Shown piece after piece: positions 8,983-19,158 of a stretch of DNA of 64,000 bases; the stretch's first letter is position 1; the number at the start of each line of letters is the position of its first letter. The position numbers and the translations under genes were made by a program. The stretch comes from Bradyrhizobium liaoningense (GTDB lineage: Bacteria; Pseudomonadota; Alphaproteobacteria; Rhizobiales; Xanthobacteraceae), in contig NZ_JAFCJT010000002.1 of NCBI RefSeq assembly GCF_018130785.1, forward strand, positions 62,001 through 126,000, written 5' to 3'. The notes below the pieces were generated by a model. It was not told where the DNA came from. It worked only from the letters and a program-made list of their open reading frames with translations, and searched no databases.

Positions 8983-9929
8983 CACGCGTTCGGCAGGTTA
9001 CGGGCGAGCGCTTCCAGCACCGCCATACGTACGGCCACGCCCATCTCCACCTGTTCGCGGATCAGGGACTGCGCGCCGTCGGCGACCGCGGTGTCGATCT
9101 CGACGCCGCGATTCATCGGACCGGGATGCATCACGAGAGCGTCCGGCTTGGCGTAAGCGAGCTTCTTCTGGTCGAGTCCGAAATAGTTGAAATATTCGGA
9201 GGTCGACGGCACGAACGAGCCGTTCATGCGCTCGCGCTGGAGCCGAAGCATCATGACGATATCGGCGCCGTTGAGCCCCTCGCGCATGTCGCGTGCGACC
9301 TCGACCCCCATCCGCTCGATGCCGGGCGGCAGCAGGGTGGAGGGGGCGACGACGCGGACGCGGGCGCCCATGGTGTTGAGCAGGATGATGTTGGAGCGGG
9401 CGACGCGCGAATGCAGCACGTCGCCGCAGATTGCGATGACGAGCCCCTCGATCCGGCCCTTGTTGCGACGGATCGTCAGCGCGTCGAGCAGCGCCTGCGT
9501 CGGATGTTCGTGCGCGCCATCGCCGGCATTGATCACGGAACCGTCGACCTTGCGCGCCAGCAGTTCCACCGCGCCGGACGCGTGATGGCGCACCACCAGG
9601 ATATCCGGGTGCATGGCGTTCAGCGTCATCGCGGTGTCGACCAGCGTCTCGCCCTTTTTTATGGACGAGGAGGAGACCGACATGTTCATGACGTCCGCGC
9701 CCAGCCGTTTGCCGGCGAGCTCGAACGAGGACTGGGTCCGGGTCGAGGCCTCGAAGAACAGGTTCACCTGCGTCCGTCCACGCAGGACGGTGCGCTTCTT
9801 GTCAACCTGACGGTTGAGCTCGACATATTCTTCGGACAGGTCGAGGAGGCCGGTGATGTCGGCCGCGGAAAGGCCCTCGATGCCCAGCAAATGCCGGTGG
9901 CCGAGGACGAAGGTCGATTTCGATGTCAT
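8982..9929 (-). CDS. pyrB: aspartate carbamoyltransferase catalytic subunit
   Basis: PyrB joins carbamoyl phosphate and aspartate in the committed step of pyrimidine synthesis. Its 315 residues contain the carbamoyl-phosphate loop [20 protein letters not shown], the serine/lysine loop [25 protein letters not shown] and the C-terminal [13 protein letters not shown] 9929 matches the family start; the TTG at 9968 adds an unlikely leader. No pyrI is visible. It is followed with a one-base overlap by the dihydroorotase-like gene, as in organisms where the two products form a mixed complex. Confidence 0.95.
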   Translation of the reverse strand: MTSKSTFVLGHRHLLGIEGLSAADITGLLDLSEEYVELNRQVDKKRTVLRGRTQVNLFFEASTRTQSSFELAGKRLGADVMNMSVSSSSIKKGETLVDTAMTLNAMHPDILVVRHHASGAVELLARKVDGSVINAGDGAHEHPTQALLDALTIRRNKGRIEGLVIAICGDVLHSRVARSNIILLNTMGARVRVVAPSTLLPPGIERMGVEVARDMREGLNGADIVMMLRLQRERMNGSFVPSTSEYFNYFGLDQKKLAYAKPDALVMHPGPMNRGVEIDTAVADGAQSLIREQVEMGVAVRMAVLEALARNLPNA

Positions 9930-10038
9930 TAAAGCGAGAGCTATAGGCGCGGATGGCTGGGGGGGCAAGGGCCAATGCCGGGGTGGGGAGTTATCCCCTG
10001 ATCTGTCGGTTTCGCCGACGGGCCCAATCGTCGATCTC

Positions 10039-10131
10039 CGTCATGCCCGGGCTTGTCCCGGGCATCCACGATCTTCTATCGCATTTGAATGAAAAAGGAC
10101 GTGGATGGCCGGGATAAACCCGGCCATGACG
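10039..10131. repeat. intergenic palindromic repeat, type C, copy 1
   Basis: CGTCATGCCCGGGCTTGTCC opens the element and the sequence GGATAAACCCGGCCATGACG closes it, the ends being inverted, with an internal ATCCACG/CGTGGAT pair. Related elements with the same GTCATGCC...ATGAC outline occur at 41489-41612 and 44894-44995. It separates the start of pyrB from the VanX-like gene and probably belongs to a dispersed Bradyrhizobium family. Confidence 0.75.
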
Positions 10132-10145
10132 ATGCGGGGCCACTG

Positions 10146-10895
10146 ATGAAAATAAAGGCGACAACTCTTCTGGCCGCAATGATGATCAGCGGTGCCCACG
10201 CCCAATCGCTCCCCGGCGGTTTCGTCTATTTGCGCGACATCGATCCCGGCATCATCCAGGACATCCGCTACGCCAGCTCGAACAATTTCGTCGGCCGCCC
10301 GCTCGCCGGCTACGGCGCGGGCGAATGCGTGGTGAAGCGGGAGGTGGGGGTGCGGTTGAAGGCGGTCCAGCAGGAGCTGGCGGCGCAAGGCCTGTCGCTG
10401 AAGATGTTCGACTGCTACCGGCCGGCGCGGGCCTCGCTCGACATGGTGAGGTGGTCGCAGAACGGCCACGAGACGGCGGCGGAGCGGCGCTACAATCCGA
10501 AAATCCCGAAGACCGAGCTGTTCCGCCTCGGCTACATCGCGAGCCGCTCGCAGCATTCCATGGGCGCGGCGCTCGATCTCACGCTGGTCGATCTCAAGGC
10601 TGACAATTCCGCCAGATACGACCCGTCGAAAACCTATGCCGATTGCACGGCGCCGGTCGAGGCACGATTGCCGGAGGGCAGCGTCGACATGGGCACGGGC
10701 TACGACTGCACCGACGCGAAGGGGCATACCGCAGCACCGTCAATCAATCCGGACCAGCGCGCCTGGCGCAAGCGGCTGGTGGCTGCGATGGCGAAGCAAG
10801 GCTTTGTGAACTATGCGAAGGAGTGGTGGCATTTTTCCCTGCCGGGGGCGGGCGGGGCGGCCTATGATTTCCCGATTCCGCCGCGAACGAAGTAG
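10146..10895 (+). CDS. exported M15-family D-alanyl-D-alanine dipeptidase (VanX-like)
   Basis: A 249-residue zinc peptidase that probably cleaves D-Ala-D-Ala in the periplasm during cell-wall turnover. The first 19 residues (MKIKATTLLAAMMISGAHA) form a clear Sec signal peptide. Zinc-binding and catalytic motifs of the family are visible: SRSQHSMGAALDLTLVD (SxHxxGxAxD) and KEWWHFSL (ExxWH). The start at 10146 places the signal peptide at the N-terminus; an upstream in-frame ATG at 10089 lies inside the type C repeat and is rejected. No van regulatory genes are nearby, so a recycling role is more likely than glycopeptide resistance. Confidence 0.88.
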   Translation: MKIKATTLLAAMMISGAHAQSLPGGFVYLRDIDPGIIQDIRYASSNNFVGRPLAGYGAGECVVKREVGVRLKAVQQELAAQGLSLKMFDCYRPARASLDMVRWSQNGHETAAERRYNPKIPKTELFRLGYIASRSQHSMGAALDLTLVDLKADNSARYDPSKTYADCTAPVEARLPEGSVDMGTGYDCTDAKGHTAAPSINPDQRAWRKRLVAAMAKQGFVNYAKEWWHFSLPGAGGAAYDFPIPPRTK

Positions 10896-10949
10896 ATCGT
10901 CGTGCGAATGGCCCCGGATTGACGGTGCTGTCCCAACGAAAGCGCTTGA

Positions 10950-11717
10950 ATGGATTCCCTCAATCCCGATCTCCCGCCGCTCACCGTGACGCCCGCGGTC
11001 GACGCGCGCGTCTGGAAATTCTGGGGCACGGCGGTGTGGGGCCTGCTCATCTTCGTCGCGATGTTTCTCGGCCAGGTCGGTGCCATCCTCTATCTGGCCT
11101 GGGACCGTGGCGACGCCGTCGACCTGATGTCGATACAGCGGGTCGGTCGCGAGCCCGCGGCGCTCGCGCTGTCGGTGACCATGGGCCTGCCGGCGACGCT
11201 GGCTGCGGTGTGGCTCGCCATCCGCATCAAGAAGGCCTCGTTCGTCGACTACCTCGCGCTGCATTGGCCGTCCTGGAAGCAAATGTTGTTCGGCGCCATC
11301 GGGCTTGTCCTGATCGTGGTCGCCTGGGAGACGATGTCGCGGAGCCTGGGCCGCGAGGCGACGCCGGGCTTCATGACCGATCTGTTGAAATCCGGCCGCG
11401 ACAAGGGCGCGGCTGTGATGCTGCTGTTCGCGTTCAGTGTCGCTGCGCCGATGTCGGAAGAGGTTTTGGCACGCGGCTTCCTGTTTCGCGGCTGGTCGGC
11501 GAGCTTCCTGCGCGTGCCCGGCGCGATCATCCTGTCGTCACTGGTGTGGACGGTCGTGCATCTGCAGTACGACATGTACTTCCTCGCCGAGGTCTTCTCC
11601 ATCGGCCTGTGGTTCGGCTACATGCGCTATCGCGCCAACTCGCTCTGGCTCACCATCGTGCTTCACGCGCTGAACAATCTGACGGCGGTGGTGCTGACGA
11701 TGTGGCTGGGGAGCTGA
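10950..11717 (+). CDS. CPBP-family intramembrane metalloprotease
   Basis: A 255-residue polytopic membrane protein of the CAAX-protease/bacteriocin-processing (Abi) family. It has about seven hydrophobic spans. The glutamate motif is MSEEVLARGFLFRG (EExxxR), with the second and third conserved motifs at VVHLQYD and VLHALNN. These residues bind the metal and catalyse proteolysis inside the membrane. The gene follows the dipeptidase by 54 bases on the same strand and may be co-transcribed. Substrate unknown. Confidence 0.87.
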   Translation: MDSLNPDLPPLTVTPAVDARVWKFWGTAVWGLLIFVAMFLGQVGAILYLAWDRGDAVDLMSIQRVGREPAALALSVTMGLPATLAAVWLAIRIKKASFVDYLALHWPSWKQMLFGAIGLVLIVVAWETMSRSLGREATPGFMTDLLKSGRDKGAAVMLLFAFSVAAPMSEEVLARGFLFRGWSASFLRVPGAIILSSLVWTVVHLQYDMYFLAEVFSIGLWFGYMRYRANSLWLTIVLHALNNLTAVVLTMWLGS

Positions 11718-11729
11718 GGCCTCACACTC

Positions 11730-11846
11730 CGTCATTGCGAGCGCAGCGAAGCAATCCAGAATCGTCCCGCAGAGATAGTCTGGATTGCTTCGTCGCATCA
11801 GTGCAAAATTGCTTCGCAATTTTGTCACGAGCTCCTCGCAATGACG
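11730..11846. repeat. intergenic inverted repeat, type B, copy 2
   Basis: The left arm repeats CGTCATTGCGAGCGCAGCG of the element at 236-315 almost exactly. The right half is interrupted, containing TCTGGATTGCTTCG, an extra inverted pair AAAATTGC/GCAATTTT, and finally CTCGCAATGACG. It lies between the stops of the convergent CPBP and AEC genes, where it may also serve as a two-way terminator. Confidence 0.75.
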
Positions 11847-11877
11847 AGGCGAGGGAGGTGCGCACCAATGACGAGTT

Positions 11878-12801
11878 TTAGGCCACCAGCGCGATCGCGA
11901 CCGGCATCGTGATCGCCGCCAAGATCGTCTGCAGCGTGATGATCTGCGCCAGCAGCGGCGCATCGCCGCCCATCTGGCGGGCCAGCACGTAGGCGCTGGG
12001 GGAGGTCGGCACCGCCGCGCAGATCGCGACGATCGCCAGGCTGTCGCCCGAGAGCCCGAACCAGGCGGCGAGCGCCAGCGCGAGCACGGGCATCAGCGCC
12101 AGCTTGAACGCCACGCCGATGGTTGCGCTCACGCTCGGGCGGAGCAGGCCGTTGAGCTGCAGGCCGGCGCCGGTCACGAGCAGGCCGATGGCGAGCGAGG
12201 ACCGGCTCAGCGCGTCCGCCACATCATGCCATATCTTGGGCAGCGGCAGATGAATGACGTTGATGAAGAGGCCGATCACGCAGGCCCAGATCAGGGGATT
12301 GCGGATCACCGTCATGACGATGGCGCGCGCCGATTGCTTCTCGGGCGATGCATAGTGCGCGAGCACGGCGACGCTGAACACGTTGACCAGCGGAATGATC
12401 GCGACCATCGCCACGGAGGCCAGCGCCAGTCCGACATCGCCGAACATGTTGGCGGAGACGGAGAGCGCGACATAGGTCTGCCAGCGCGTCGCGCCCTGGA
12501 AGATCGAGGTGAAGGCGGGACCGTCGATGTCGAGCCGCGCGAGCACCGGGCGGAGCGCGAGGCAGAGCAGCGACATCGCGAGCACCGACAGCAGCAGCGC
12601 GCCGCCGACGCCGGCGACCGGCACCCTGGAGAGGTCGGCCTTCACCAGTGTCTGGATCAGCAGCATCGGGAACAGCACGAAATAGGTCAGCCGCTCCAGC
12701 CCGTGCCATTGCGTGTCGAGCCGCATCAGGGTGTGCCTGAGCACCACGCCGAGCACGATGAGGATGAAGACCGGCAGCAGCGCCGCGATCACGACGGCCA
12801 T
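11878..12801 (-). CDS. AEC-family transporter (auxin efflux carrier type)
   Basis: A 307-residue inner-membrane carrier with about ten hydrophobic spans in two repeated halves, matching the AEC/PIN-like family that exports organic anions such as malate or malonate. Recognisable features are the N-terminal LLPVFILIVLGVVLRH, the mid-region NPLIWACVIGLFIN, and the C-terminal TSPSAYVLARQMGGD, a conserved substrate-path segment. It lies three bases downstream of ruvX, and the two may be co-transcribed. The substrate cannot be predicted. Confidence 0.88.
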   Translation of the reverse strand: MAVVIAALLPVFILIVLGVVLRHTLMRLDTQWHGLERLTYFVLFPMLLIQTLVKADLSRVPVAGVGGALLLSVLAMSLLCLALRPVLARLDIDGPAFTSIFQGATRWQTYVALSVSANMFGDVGLALASVAMVAIIPLVNVFSVAVLAHYASPEKQSARAIVMTVIRNPLIWACVIGLFINVIHLPLPKIWHDVADALSRSSLAIGLLVTGAGLQLNGLLRPSVSATIGVAFKLALMPVLALALAAWFGLSGDSLAIVAICAAVPTSPSAYVLARQMGGDAPLLAQIITLQTILAAITMPVAIALVA

Positions 12802-12804
12802 GGA

Positions 12805-13290
12805 TCAGCCCAATGCCGCGCGAAGATTGGCGAGACGGTCGAGCGCGCCTTGCAGGATGAAGATCGCGGCGTGCTCGTCGATCACCTCGGCGCGCTTGGC
12901 GCGGCTGACGTCCATGCCGATCAGTTCGCGCTCGACCGCGGCGGTCGACAGACGCTCGTCCCAGAGGCCGATGGGGAGTGTGGTCAGCCCGGCAAGGTTG
13001 CGGGCGAAGGCGCGGGTCGATTGCGCCCGCGGGCCCTCGCTGCCGTCCATGTTGATGGGGAGGCCGAGCACGAAGCCGACCGCCTTGCGCTCGGCCGCGA
13101 TCGCGAGCAGCCGGGCGGCATCCTGCTTGAACGCCTTGCGCTGGATGGTCTCGACGCCCGTCGCGATGCGCCGGTCCGGATTGGACACGGCAACACCAAT
13201 GGTCTTGGTGCCGAGGTCAAGGCCGACCAACCCGCCGCGTTCGGGCCAGTGGGTTGCAGCATCGATCAGGGGCAGGATAAGAGCCGGCAT
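12805..13290 (-). CDS. ruvX: pre-16S rRNA nuclease / Holliday-junction resolvase-like protein (YqgF)
   Basis: A 161-residue RNase H-fold protein of the YqgF/RuvX family, which trims the 5' end of 16S rRNA precursors. Motifs visible are [16 protein letters not shown] with the first catalytic Asp, [18 protein letters not shown] and [12 protein letters not shown] with the closing Asp/Glu. ATG 13290 was preferred because the longer frame to 13338 runs into the start of a divergent small gene at 13337. It is followed by the AEC transporter. Confidence 0.92.
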   Translation of the reverse strand: MPALILPLIDAATHWPERGGLVGLDLGTKTIGVAVSNPDRRIATGVETIQRKAFKQDAARLLAIAAERKAVGFVLGLPINMDGSEGPRAQSTRAFARNLAGLTTLPIGLWDERLSTAAVERELIGMDVSRAKRAEVIDEHAAIFILQGALDRLANLRAALG

Positions 13291-13336
13291 GGGACTAGCG
13301 CTTATCACGCGTCGCGCTGCGGAGTGAACCCGGAAC

Positions 13337-13552
13337 ATGGATGCACTGACACTATTCGGCCTGTTTGCCGTGACGGCGATGCTGGTCTGCTATGCCCTGG
13401 AGGATCGCAGCCATTGGTTCGTGCTGCTGTTCGCGGTGTCCTGCGCGCTCGGCTCGGCTTACGGCTTCCTGCAAGGCGCCTGGCCATTTGGGCTGGTCGA
13501 GGCGATCTGGGCGGTGGTGGCGCTCCGGCGCTGGTATCTCAGGCCGCGATGA
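13337..13552 (+). CDS. small two-span membrane protein, unknown function
   Basis: A 71-residue hydrophobic protein with two likely transmembrane segments (about residues 3-20 and 27-43) and a basic C-terminus [11 protein letters not shown] 13337 has GGAAC close upstream. Codon choice matches neighbouring real genes. The last 14 bases overlap the end of the convergent LysR gene. It is divergent from ruvX. No function is recognised. Confidence 0.65.
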   Translation: MDALTLFGLFAVTAMLVCYALEDRSHWFVLLFAVSCALGSAYGFLQGAWPFGLVEAIWAVVALRRWYLRPR

Positions 13553-14429
13553 CGTCGTTGTCTTTCTTCAGGCAGGACATGAAACCTTGAAGCGCGCTGT
13601 ATTGATGTCCGGCGCTACGCTGGATGAAGAGCGTCTCGACGCGCGCGTGTGACGGGCCCAGCGCGTGGATCGACACGCTGCCGGCCATCGCGCTGCGTTC
13701 GACCACGGCGCGCGGCAGCAGCGTCACGCCCATGCCGGCGGCGACGCAGCCGATCATGCCGTCGAGCGTGCCGAGCTCGAGGCGCGCCGCCGAGGGCCAG
13801 CCGAACTCGACAAAGATCTGTTCGAGACGCTGGCGGTAGGTGCAGCCGGTGCGGAACACCAGCGCGGTCGGACCGGACTCCGGCGTGCCGGCGCGCAGCT
13901 CGGCGAGCGAGGTCCAGCGCCGCGCGCTGACCAGCACCAGCTCTTCGCGAAACGCACTCGTCGCAGTGAGGTCGGCATGTGCGATGGGGCCCGCGACGAA
14001 GGCGCCGTCGAGCGTGCCTTCGAGCACGCCCGCGACGAGATCGGCCGTCGTTGCGGTGCGCAAGAAGAGGCGTACGGCCGGGAAGTTGCGGTGGAAATCG
14101 GCGAGGAGGGGCGGCAACCGCACGGCTGCCGTCGTCTCCATCGAACCGATCGCGAGCGGCCCCTTCGGCTCGCCATCGTCACGCGCGGCGAGCACGGCCT
14201 CCCGTGATAGCGCCGCCATCCGCTGTGCGTAGGGGAGAAGACGCTTGCCGGCGCCCGTCAGCGTCATGCCGCGGCTGTGGCGTTCGAACAGCGGCGTTCC
14301 GATCTCGGCTTCCAGCGCCTTCACGCGCTGGGTGACGTTGGACTGGACCGTGTTGAGCTCTTCCGCTGCGCGGGTGATGCCGCCGGTGCGGGCGACCGCG
14401 GCGAAGGTCTGGATATCGCTGAGTTCCAT
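13539..14429 (-). CDS. LysR-family transcriptional regulator
   Basis: A 296-residue LysR-type regulator. The N-terminal winged helix reads ELSDIQTFAAVARTGGITRA, then SNVTQRVKALEAEIGTPLFE and GMTLTGAGKRLLPYA. The C-terminal two-lobed effector domain follows from about residue 90. It is divergent from two nitronate monooxygenase genes starting at 14527 and 15658. A T-N11-A-type palindrome at 14468-14484 lies between, so it probably controls them (inference from the usual LysR layout). The inducer is unknown. Confidence 0.92.
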   Translation of the reverse strand: MELSDIQTFAAVARTGGITRAAEELNTVQSNVTQRVKALEAEIGTPLFERHSRGMTLTGAGKRLLPYAQRMAALSREAVLAARDDGEPKGPLAIGSMETTAAVRLPPLLADFHRNFPAVRLFLRTATTADLVAGVLEGTLDGAFVAGPIAHADLTATSAFREELVLVSARRWTSLAELRAGTPESGPTALVFRTGCTYRQRLEQIFVEFGWPSAARLELGTLDGMIGCVAAGMGVTLLPRAVVERSAMAGSVSIHALGPSHARVETLFIQRSAGHQYSALQGFMSCLKKDNDVIAA

Positions 14430-14467
14430 GGCGTCGTTTCGCTTTTGTGATGGCAGCGTTCGCTAGA

Positions 14468-14484
14468 ATTCATTTTTCGAGAAT
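14468..14484. promoter_or_regulatory. possible LysR-type operator (ATTC-N9-GAAT)
   Basis: ATTC at 14468-14471 and GAAT at 14481-14484 form a T-N11-A dyad in the AT-rich gap between the divergent LysR (start 14429) and nitronate monooxygenase (start 14527) genes. LysR regulators typically bind such sites. The short arms mean it could arise by chance. Confidence 0.35.
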
Positions 14485-14526
14485 GCTACTCGCGCCTAGT
14501 GTTCCTGTCCAGATGGGGAGGGAGCC

Positions 14527-15552
14527 ATGCCGATTGCGACATCGCTGACCACGCTGCTGGAGATCACGCATCCCGTCCTGCTGGCGCCAATGGATATCGT
14601 CGCCGGCAGCCGGCTGGTGACGGCCGTGAGCCGCGCCGGCGGTTTTGGCATTCTGGGCGGCGGCTATGGAGAGAGGGCGTGGCTGGAGCAGGAGACCGCC
14701 AAGCTCGCCGGATTACATGCGCCGTTCGGGATCGGCTTCATCACCTGGAGCCTGGCCAAGAGGCCCGAGCTTCTCGACGTGGCGCTCGCCGCAAAGCCGT
14801 CCGCGATCATGTTGTCCTTCGGAGATCCCGCGCCGTTCGCGCTCAAGATCAAATCCGCCGGCGCGCGCCTGATCTGCCAGGTGCAGGACGAGGCGATGGC
14901 GCGGCAGGCGCTCGATGCCGGGGCCGACATCCTAATCGCGCAGGGGACGGAGGCGGGTGGTCATGGTGCCTCCCGTACCACCGTCGATCTTGTGCCCGCC
15001 ATCGTTGACCTCGCCGCGAGCCGTGTGCCTGTCGTCGCGGCCGGCGGCATCGCCGACGGGCGCGGGCTTGCTGCCATGATGATGCTGGGGGCAAGCGGCG
15101 TGCTGCTCGGCACACGCTTCTATGCGAGCCAGGAGGCCGACGGCGCGGAGGAAGCCAAGCGGCGCATTTGCGCAGCGAACAGCGGCTCGACCGTGCGCGG
15201 TATCATCTTCGATCTCTCACGCAACAATGTCTGGCCGGCGCCGTTCACGGGAAGATGTCTGGTCAACGATCACGCCAGACGCTGGATCGGTCGCGAGGTC
15301 GAGCTGATGCAGAATGTCGCCGCAGTTGCGACGGACTATGTTGCGGCAAAGGCCGCCGGCAATTTCGACGTCGCGGCCGTGATCGCGGGCGAGGCGGTCG
15401 GATTGATTCATGATATTGCACCGGCGGCCGAGATCGTGGAGCGGATTGCGATCGAGGCGGAGCAGCTTCTTGCCGGGCGACGCAACTCGGTTTCTTCTTT
15501 TCCTTCTCCCCTTGTGGGAGAAGGTGGCGCGGATGCAATCCGCGCCGGATGA
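14527..15552 (+). CDS. nitronate monooxygenase (NMO-like FMN enzyme)
   Basis: A 341-residue TIM-barrel flavoprotein of the 2-nitropropane dioxygenase family, which oxidises alkyl nitronates using FMN and oxygen. Motifs are HPVLLAPMDIVAG at the N-terminus, IAQGTEAGGHGAS with the catalytic His, [14 protein letters not shown], and GASGVLLGTRFYAS for FMN phosphate. The C-terminal tail from about residue 323 (SSFPSPLVGEGGADAIRAG) is encoded by an extragenic-type repeat beginning at 15502, so the original protein may have been shorter. The gene is divergent from LysR and followed by a second family member. Confidence 0.9.
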   Translation: MPIATSLTTLLEITHPVLLAPMDIVAGSRLVTAVSRAGGFGILGGGYGERAWLEQETAKLAGLHAPFGIGFITWSLAKRPELLDVALAAKPSAIMLSFGDPAPFALKIKSAGARLICQVQDEAMARQALDAGADILIAQGTEAGGHGASRTTVDLVPAIVDLAASRVPVVAAGGIADGRGLAAMMMLGASGVLLGTRFYASQEADGAEEAKRRICAANSGSTVRGIIFDLSRNNVWPAPFTGRCLVNDHARRWIGREVELMQNVAAVATDYVAAKAAGNFDVAAVIAGEAVGLIHDIAPAAEIVERIAIEAEQLLAGRRNSVSSFPSPLVGEGGADAIRAG

Positions 15553-15633
15553 GGGGTCTGTCTCCGCGGATGCAAACCTCTCACCCGTCTCGCCGCTGCG
15601 CGGCGATCCACCCTCTCCCACAAGGGGAGAGGG
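15502..15633. repeat. intergenic repeat, type F, overlapping a coding end
   Basis: Two hairpin-forming pieces frame the element: CCTTCTCCC/GGGAGAAGG at 15502-15524, and CCCTCTCCC/GGGAGAGGG at 15611-15633. Between them lie GCGGATGCAATCCGCGCCGG and GTCTCGCCGCTGCGCGGCG, which also fold back. The left part is translated as the tail of the upstream nitronate monooxygenase, ending at 15552. The repeat fills the gap between the two monooxygenase genes. Confidence 0.75.
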
Positions 15634-15657
15634 AAGAGCGAACATGAGGCAAGAATT

Positions 15658-16734
15658 ATGTGGCCTGACCGTCGACTGATCGATCTCTTCAAGACCGAAT
15701 TCCCGATCGTGCTGGCGCCGATGGCCGGTGTGATGGATGCCGAACTGGTGATCGCCGTGGCAGAGGGCGGCGGGCTCGGCTCGCTGCCGAGCGCGATGCT
15801 GTCGCCGGAGAAGGCGCGCGAACAGGTCAACATCATTCGCCAGCGGGTGAAGTCGCCGGTGAACATGAACTTCTTCTGCCACACGCCGGTCGACCTCACG
15901 GCTGAAGCCGAAGCGCGATGGAAGCAGCGGCTCGCGGGCTATTACGCCGAGCACGGCCTCGATCCCGCCGCGCCCATCAACGCTGCGAACCGTGCGCCGT
16001 TCGACGCCGCCTTCTGTGAGGTCGTCGAGGAGCTGAAGCCGGAGATCGTCAGCTTTCATTTCGGCCTGCCGGAGCAGGCGCTGCTCAAGCGCGTCAAGGC
16101 GGCCGGCTGCCTCGTCATCTCGTCCGCCACGACGGTGAAGGAAGCAGTCTGGCTGGAAGAGCGTGGCGTCGATGCCGTCATTGCGCAAGGCGCCGAGGCG
16201 GGTGGGCATCGCGGCATGTTCCTGACCGACAAGATCTCCGAGCAGCCCGGCACCTTTGCGCTGGTACCGCAGGTCGCCGACGCCGTGAAGGTGCCTGTCA
16301 TCGCGGCCGGTGGTATCGCCGACGGGCGCAGCATCGCCGCGGCCTTCGCGCTCGGCGCATCCGGCGTGCAGATCGGCAGTGCCTATCTGCGCTGCCCGGA
16401 ATCCAAGGTGAGCGCGGGCGGGCGCAAGGCGCTGGCTGAAGCGCGGGACGATTCCACCGTCATCACCAATGTCATGACCGGGCGTCCGGCGCGCGGCGTC
16501 CAGAACCGCCTGATGCGCGAAGCCGGCCCGATCTCGCCCGAGGCGCCGCCGTTTCCCCATGCCGCGACCGCGCTGGGGCCGCTGAAGGCGGCTGCCGAAA
16601 AGCAGGGCAGGGTGGATTTCACCAATCTCTGGGCCGGCCAGGCCGTGGCCCTGGGCCGTGAGGTCCCCGCGGCCGAATTGACCCGGGATTTCGCCAAATC
16701 GGCCCTGGCCCGCATGAAGGGACTGGCTGGCTAA
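15658..16734 (+). CDS. nitronate monooxygenase (second copy)
   Basis: A 358-residue FMN-dependent TIM-barrel enzyme of the same family as its neighbour but clearly divergent. Motifs are [42 protein letters not shown] with the catalytic His, [14 protein letters not shown], and [17 protein letters not shown]. It has the longer C-terminal region with NRLMREAGP typical of class I nitronate monooxygenases. GAGG about eight bases upstream supports ATG 15658. The tandem arrangement suggests two enzymes with different nitro-compound preferences, or a monooxygenase plus a related reductase. Confidence 0.9.
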   Translation: MWPDRRLIDLFKTEFPIVLAPMAGVMDAELVIAVAEGGGLGSLPSAMLSPEKAREQVNIIRQRVKSPVNMNFFCHTPVDLTAEAEARWKQRLAGYYAEHGLDPAAPINAANRAPFDAAFCEVVEELKPEIVSFHFGLPEQALLKRVKAAGCLVISSATTVKEAVWLEERGVDAVIAQGAEAGGHRGMFLTDKISEQPGTFALVPQVADAVKVPVIAAGGIADGRSIAAAFALGASGVQIGSAYLRCPESKVSAGGRKALAEARDDSTVITNVMTGRPARGVQNRLMREAGPISPEAPPFPHAATALGPLKAAAEKQGRVDFTNLWAGQAVALGREVPAAELTRDFAKSALARMKGLAG

Positions 16735-16811
16735 GGTCGCGCCGCCGGTTGCGGCGCAAAACCGGCCTCTGCTATACGGCACATAGGTTTTGCCGTGAGA
16801 GGCCTTATATA

Positions 16812-17099
16812 ATGTCCGTCGACGCCGCTACCGTCCGCCGCATCGCGCATCTGGCGCGCATTGCGGTTTCCGAGGGCGAGGTTCCGCATCTGCAGGGCGA
16901 GCTCAACGCCATGCTCGCCTTTGTCGAGCAGCTCTCGGAGGTCAATGTCGAGGGCGTGGAGCCGATGACCTCGGTCACCCCGATGGAGATGAAAAAGCGG
17001 CAAGACGTGGTCAATGACGGCGAGATCGCCGACGATATCGTTGCCAACGCGCCCGCGACCGAAGGTCACTTCTTCCTGGTGCCGAAGGTCGTCGAGTAG
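16812..17099 (+). CDS. gatC: Asp-tRNA(Asn)/Glu-tRNA(Gln) amidotransferase subunit C
   Basis: GatC is the small 95-residue subunit that stabilises GatA in the GatCAB complex, which makes Gln-tRNA and Asn-tRNA from misacylated precursors. It begins [20 protein letters not shown] and ends with the conserved region [17 protein letters not shown] and [12 protein letters not shown] 16812 matches the family; the longer frame from 16749 adds a spurious leader. It starts the operon gatC-orf71-gatA-orf98-gatB. Confidence 0.95.
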   Translation: MSVDAATVRRIAHLARIAVSEGEVPHLQGELNAMLAFVEQLSEVNVEGVEPMTSVTPMEMKKRQDVVNDGEIADDIVANAPATEGHFFLVPKVVE

Positions 17100-17155
17100 C
17101 ATAGCGTTTTCGAGCGAAGTGGAGTCCGGTTCGCGTGAAGAAAACGCGTCAAATA
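17100..17155. repeat. intergenic repeat, type E, short copy
   Basis: The segment ATAGCGTTTTCGAGCGAAGT ... GGTTCGCGTGAAGAAAACGCG fills the gap between gatC and the next gene. Read on the other strand, the same core appears at 22371-22462. AGCGTTTTC and GAAAACGC-type pieces are inverted and can form a hairpin. Because it lies inside the gat operon, it may act on mRNA processing or on the ratio of GatC to GatA (inference). Confidence 0.65.
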
Positions 17156-17177
17156 AAGAGTCTTAGGACCAAGTCCG

Positions 17178-17389
17178 ATGTGCATGCTTTGCGACGATGA
17201 GAAGGCCTATCAGGCCTACATGAACTATCTCGACAAGATGGAGCGGCAGGGCAAGGCTGCCGATCCCAACGTCGCCGTCAATGCCGTGCTCGACGAGATC
17301 GAGGCCGCTGCGAACGCCGCCGCCAAGAAAAAAGACGACCCGGCCAACGACAAGACCCTCTCTCCGTTCTTCTGCAGCCCGATCAATAA

Positions 17390-17393
<4 letters not shown>
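17178..17393 (+). CDS. small CxxC protein inside the gat operon, unknown function
   Basis: A 71-residue acidic-to-neutral soluble protein starting [21 protein letters not shown] Cys-x-x-Cys pair at residues 2 and 5 could bind metal. A helical middle section and an Ala/Lys/Asp-rich linker follow, and it ends FFCSPINK with a third Cys. Its stop overlaps the gatA start as ATGA (17390-17393), the hallmark of translational coupling. I do not recognise a described family. Its position between gatC and gatA suggests a link to GatCAB assembly or simply co-expression. Confidence 0.75.
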
Positions 17394-18861
<1,468 letters not shown>

Positions 18862-18865
<4 letters not shown>

Positions 18866-19158
18866 ATGTCGCCGCATTCATCGCGAGCCTCGACGGCGCG
18901 GCGCCCGCGCCGGATCTGAACGCGCCGCTCACCGGTCTCTGGTGGGCTGCGAAGGGTGACTGGGACCAGGCGCACAAGATCGTTCAGGACGACAGCAGCC
19001 GTGACGCCGCCTGGGTGCACGCCTATCTGCACCGCGTCGAAGGCGATCTCGGCAATGCCGGCTACTGGTATCGCCAGGCCGGCCAGCCGACGGCAAAGGA
19101 TTCATTGGAGGCGGAGTGGCAGCGGATCGTTGCCACGCTGCTCGGGAGCAAGACATGA
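18862..19158 (+). CDS. small TPR-like protein between gatA and gatB, unknown function
   Basis: A 98-residue soluble protein with a Trp- and Ala-rich helical pattern: [20 protein letters not shown], then [20 protein letters not shown]. It resembles a pair of TPR-like helices followed by a short tail ending LLGSKT. GTG 18862 forms a GTGA overlap with the gatA stop, and its own TGA overlaps the gatB ATG (19155-19158), so all three are coupled. Two more GTG codons at 18856 and 18859 are possible starts. Similar proteins are widespread in Proteobacteria as uncharacterised sequences; a role with GatCAB is only inferred from position. Confidence 0.75.

Noticed and set aside
10146..10895. Vancomycin-resistance cassette
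   Set aside because: Only the VanX-like dipeptidase is present; no ligase, dehydrogenase or VanRS pair is nearby, and the protein is exported, which suits wall recycling.
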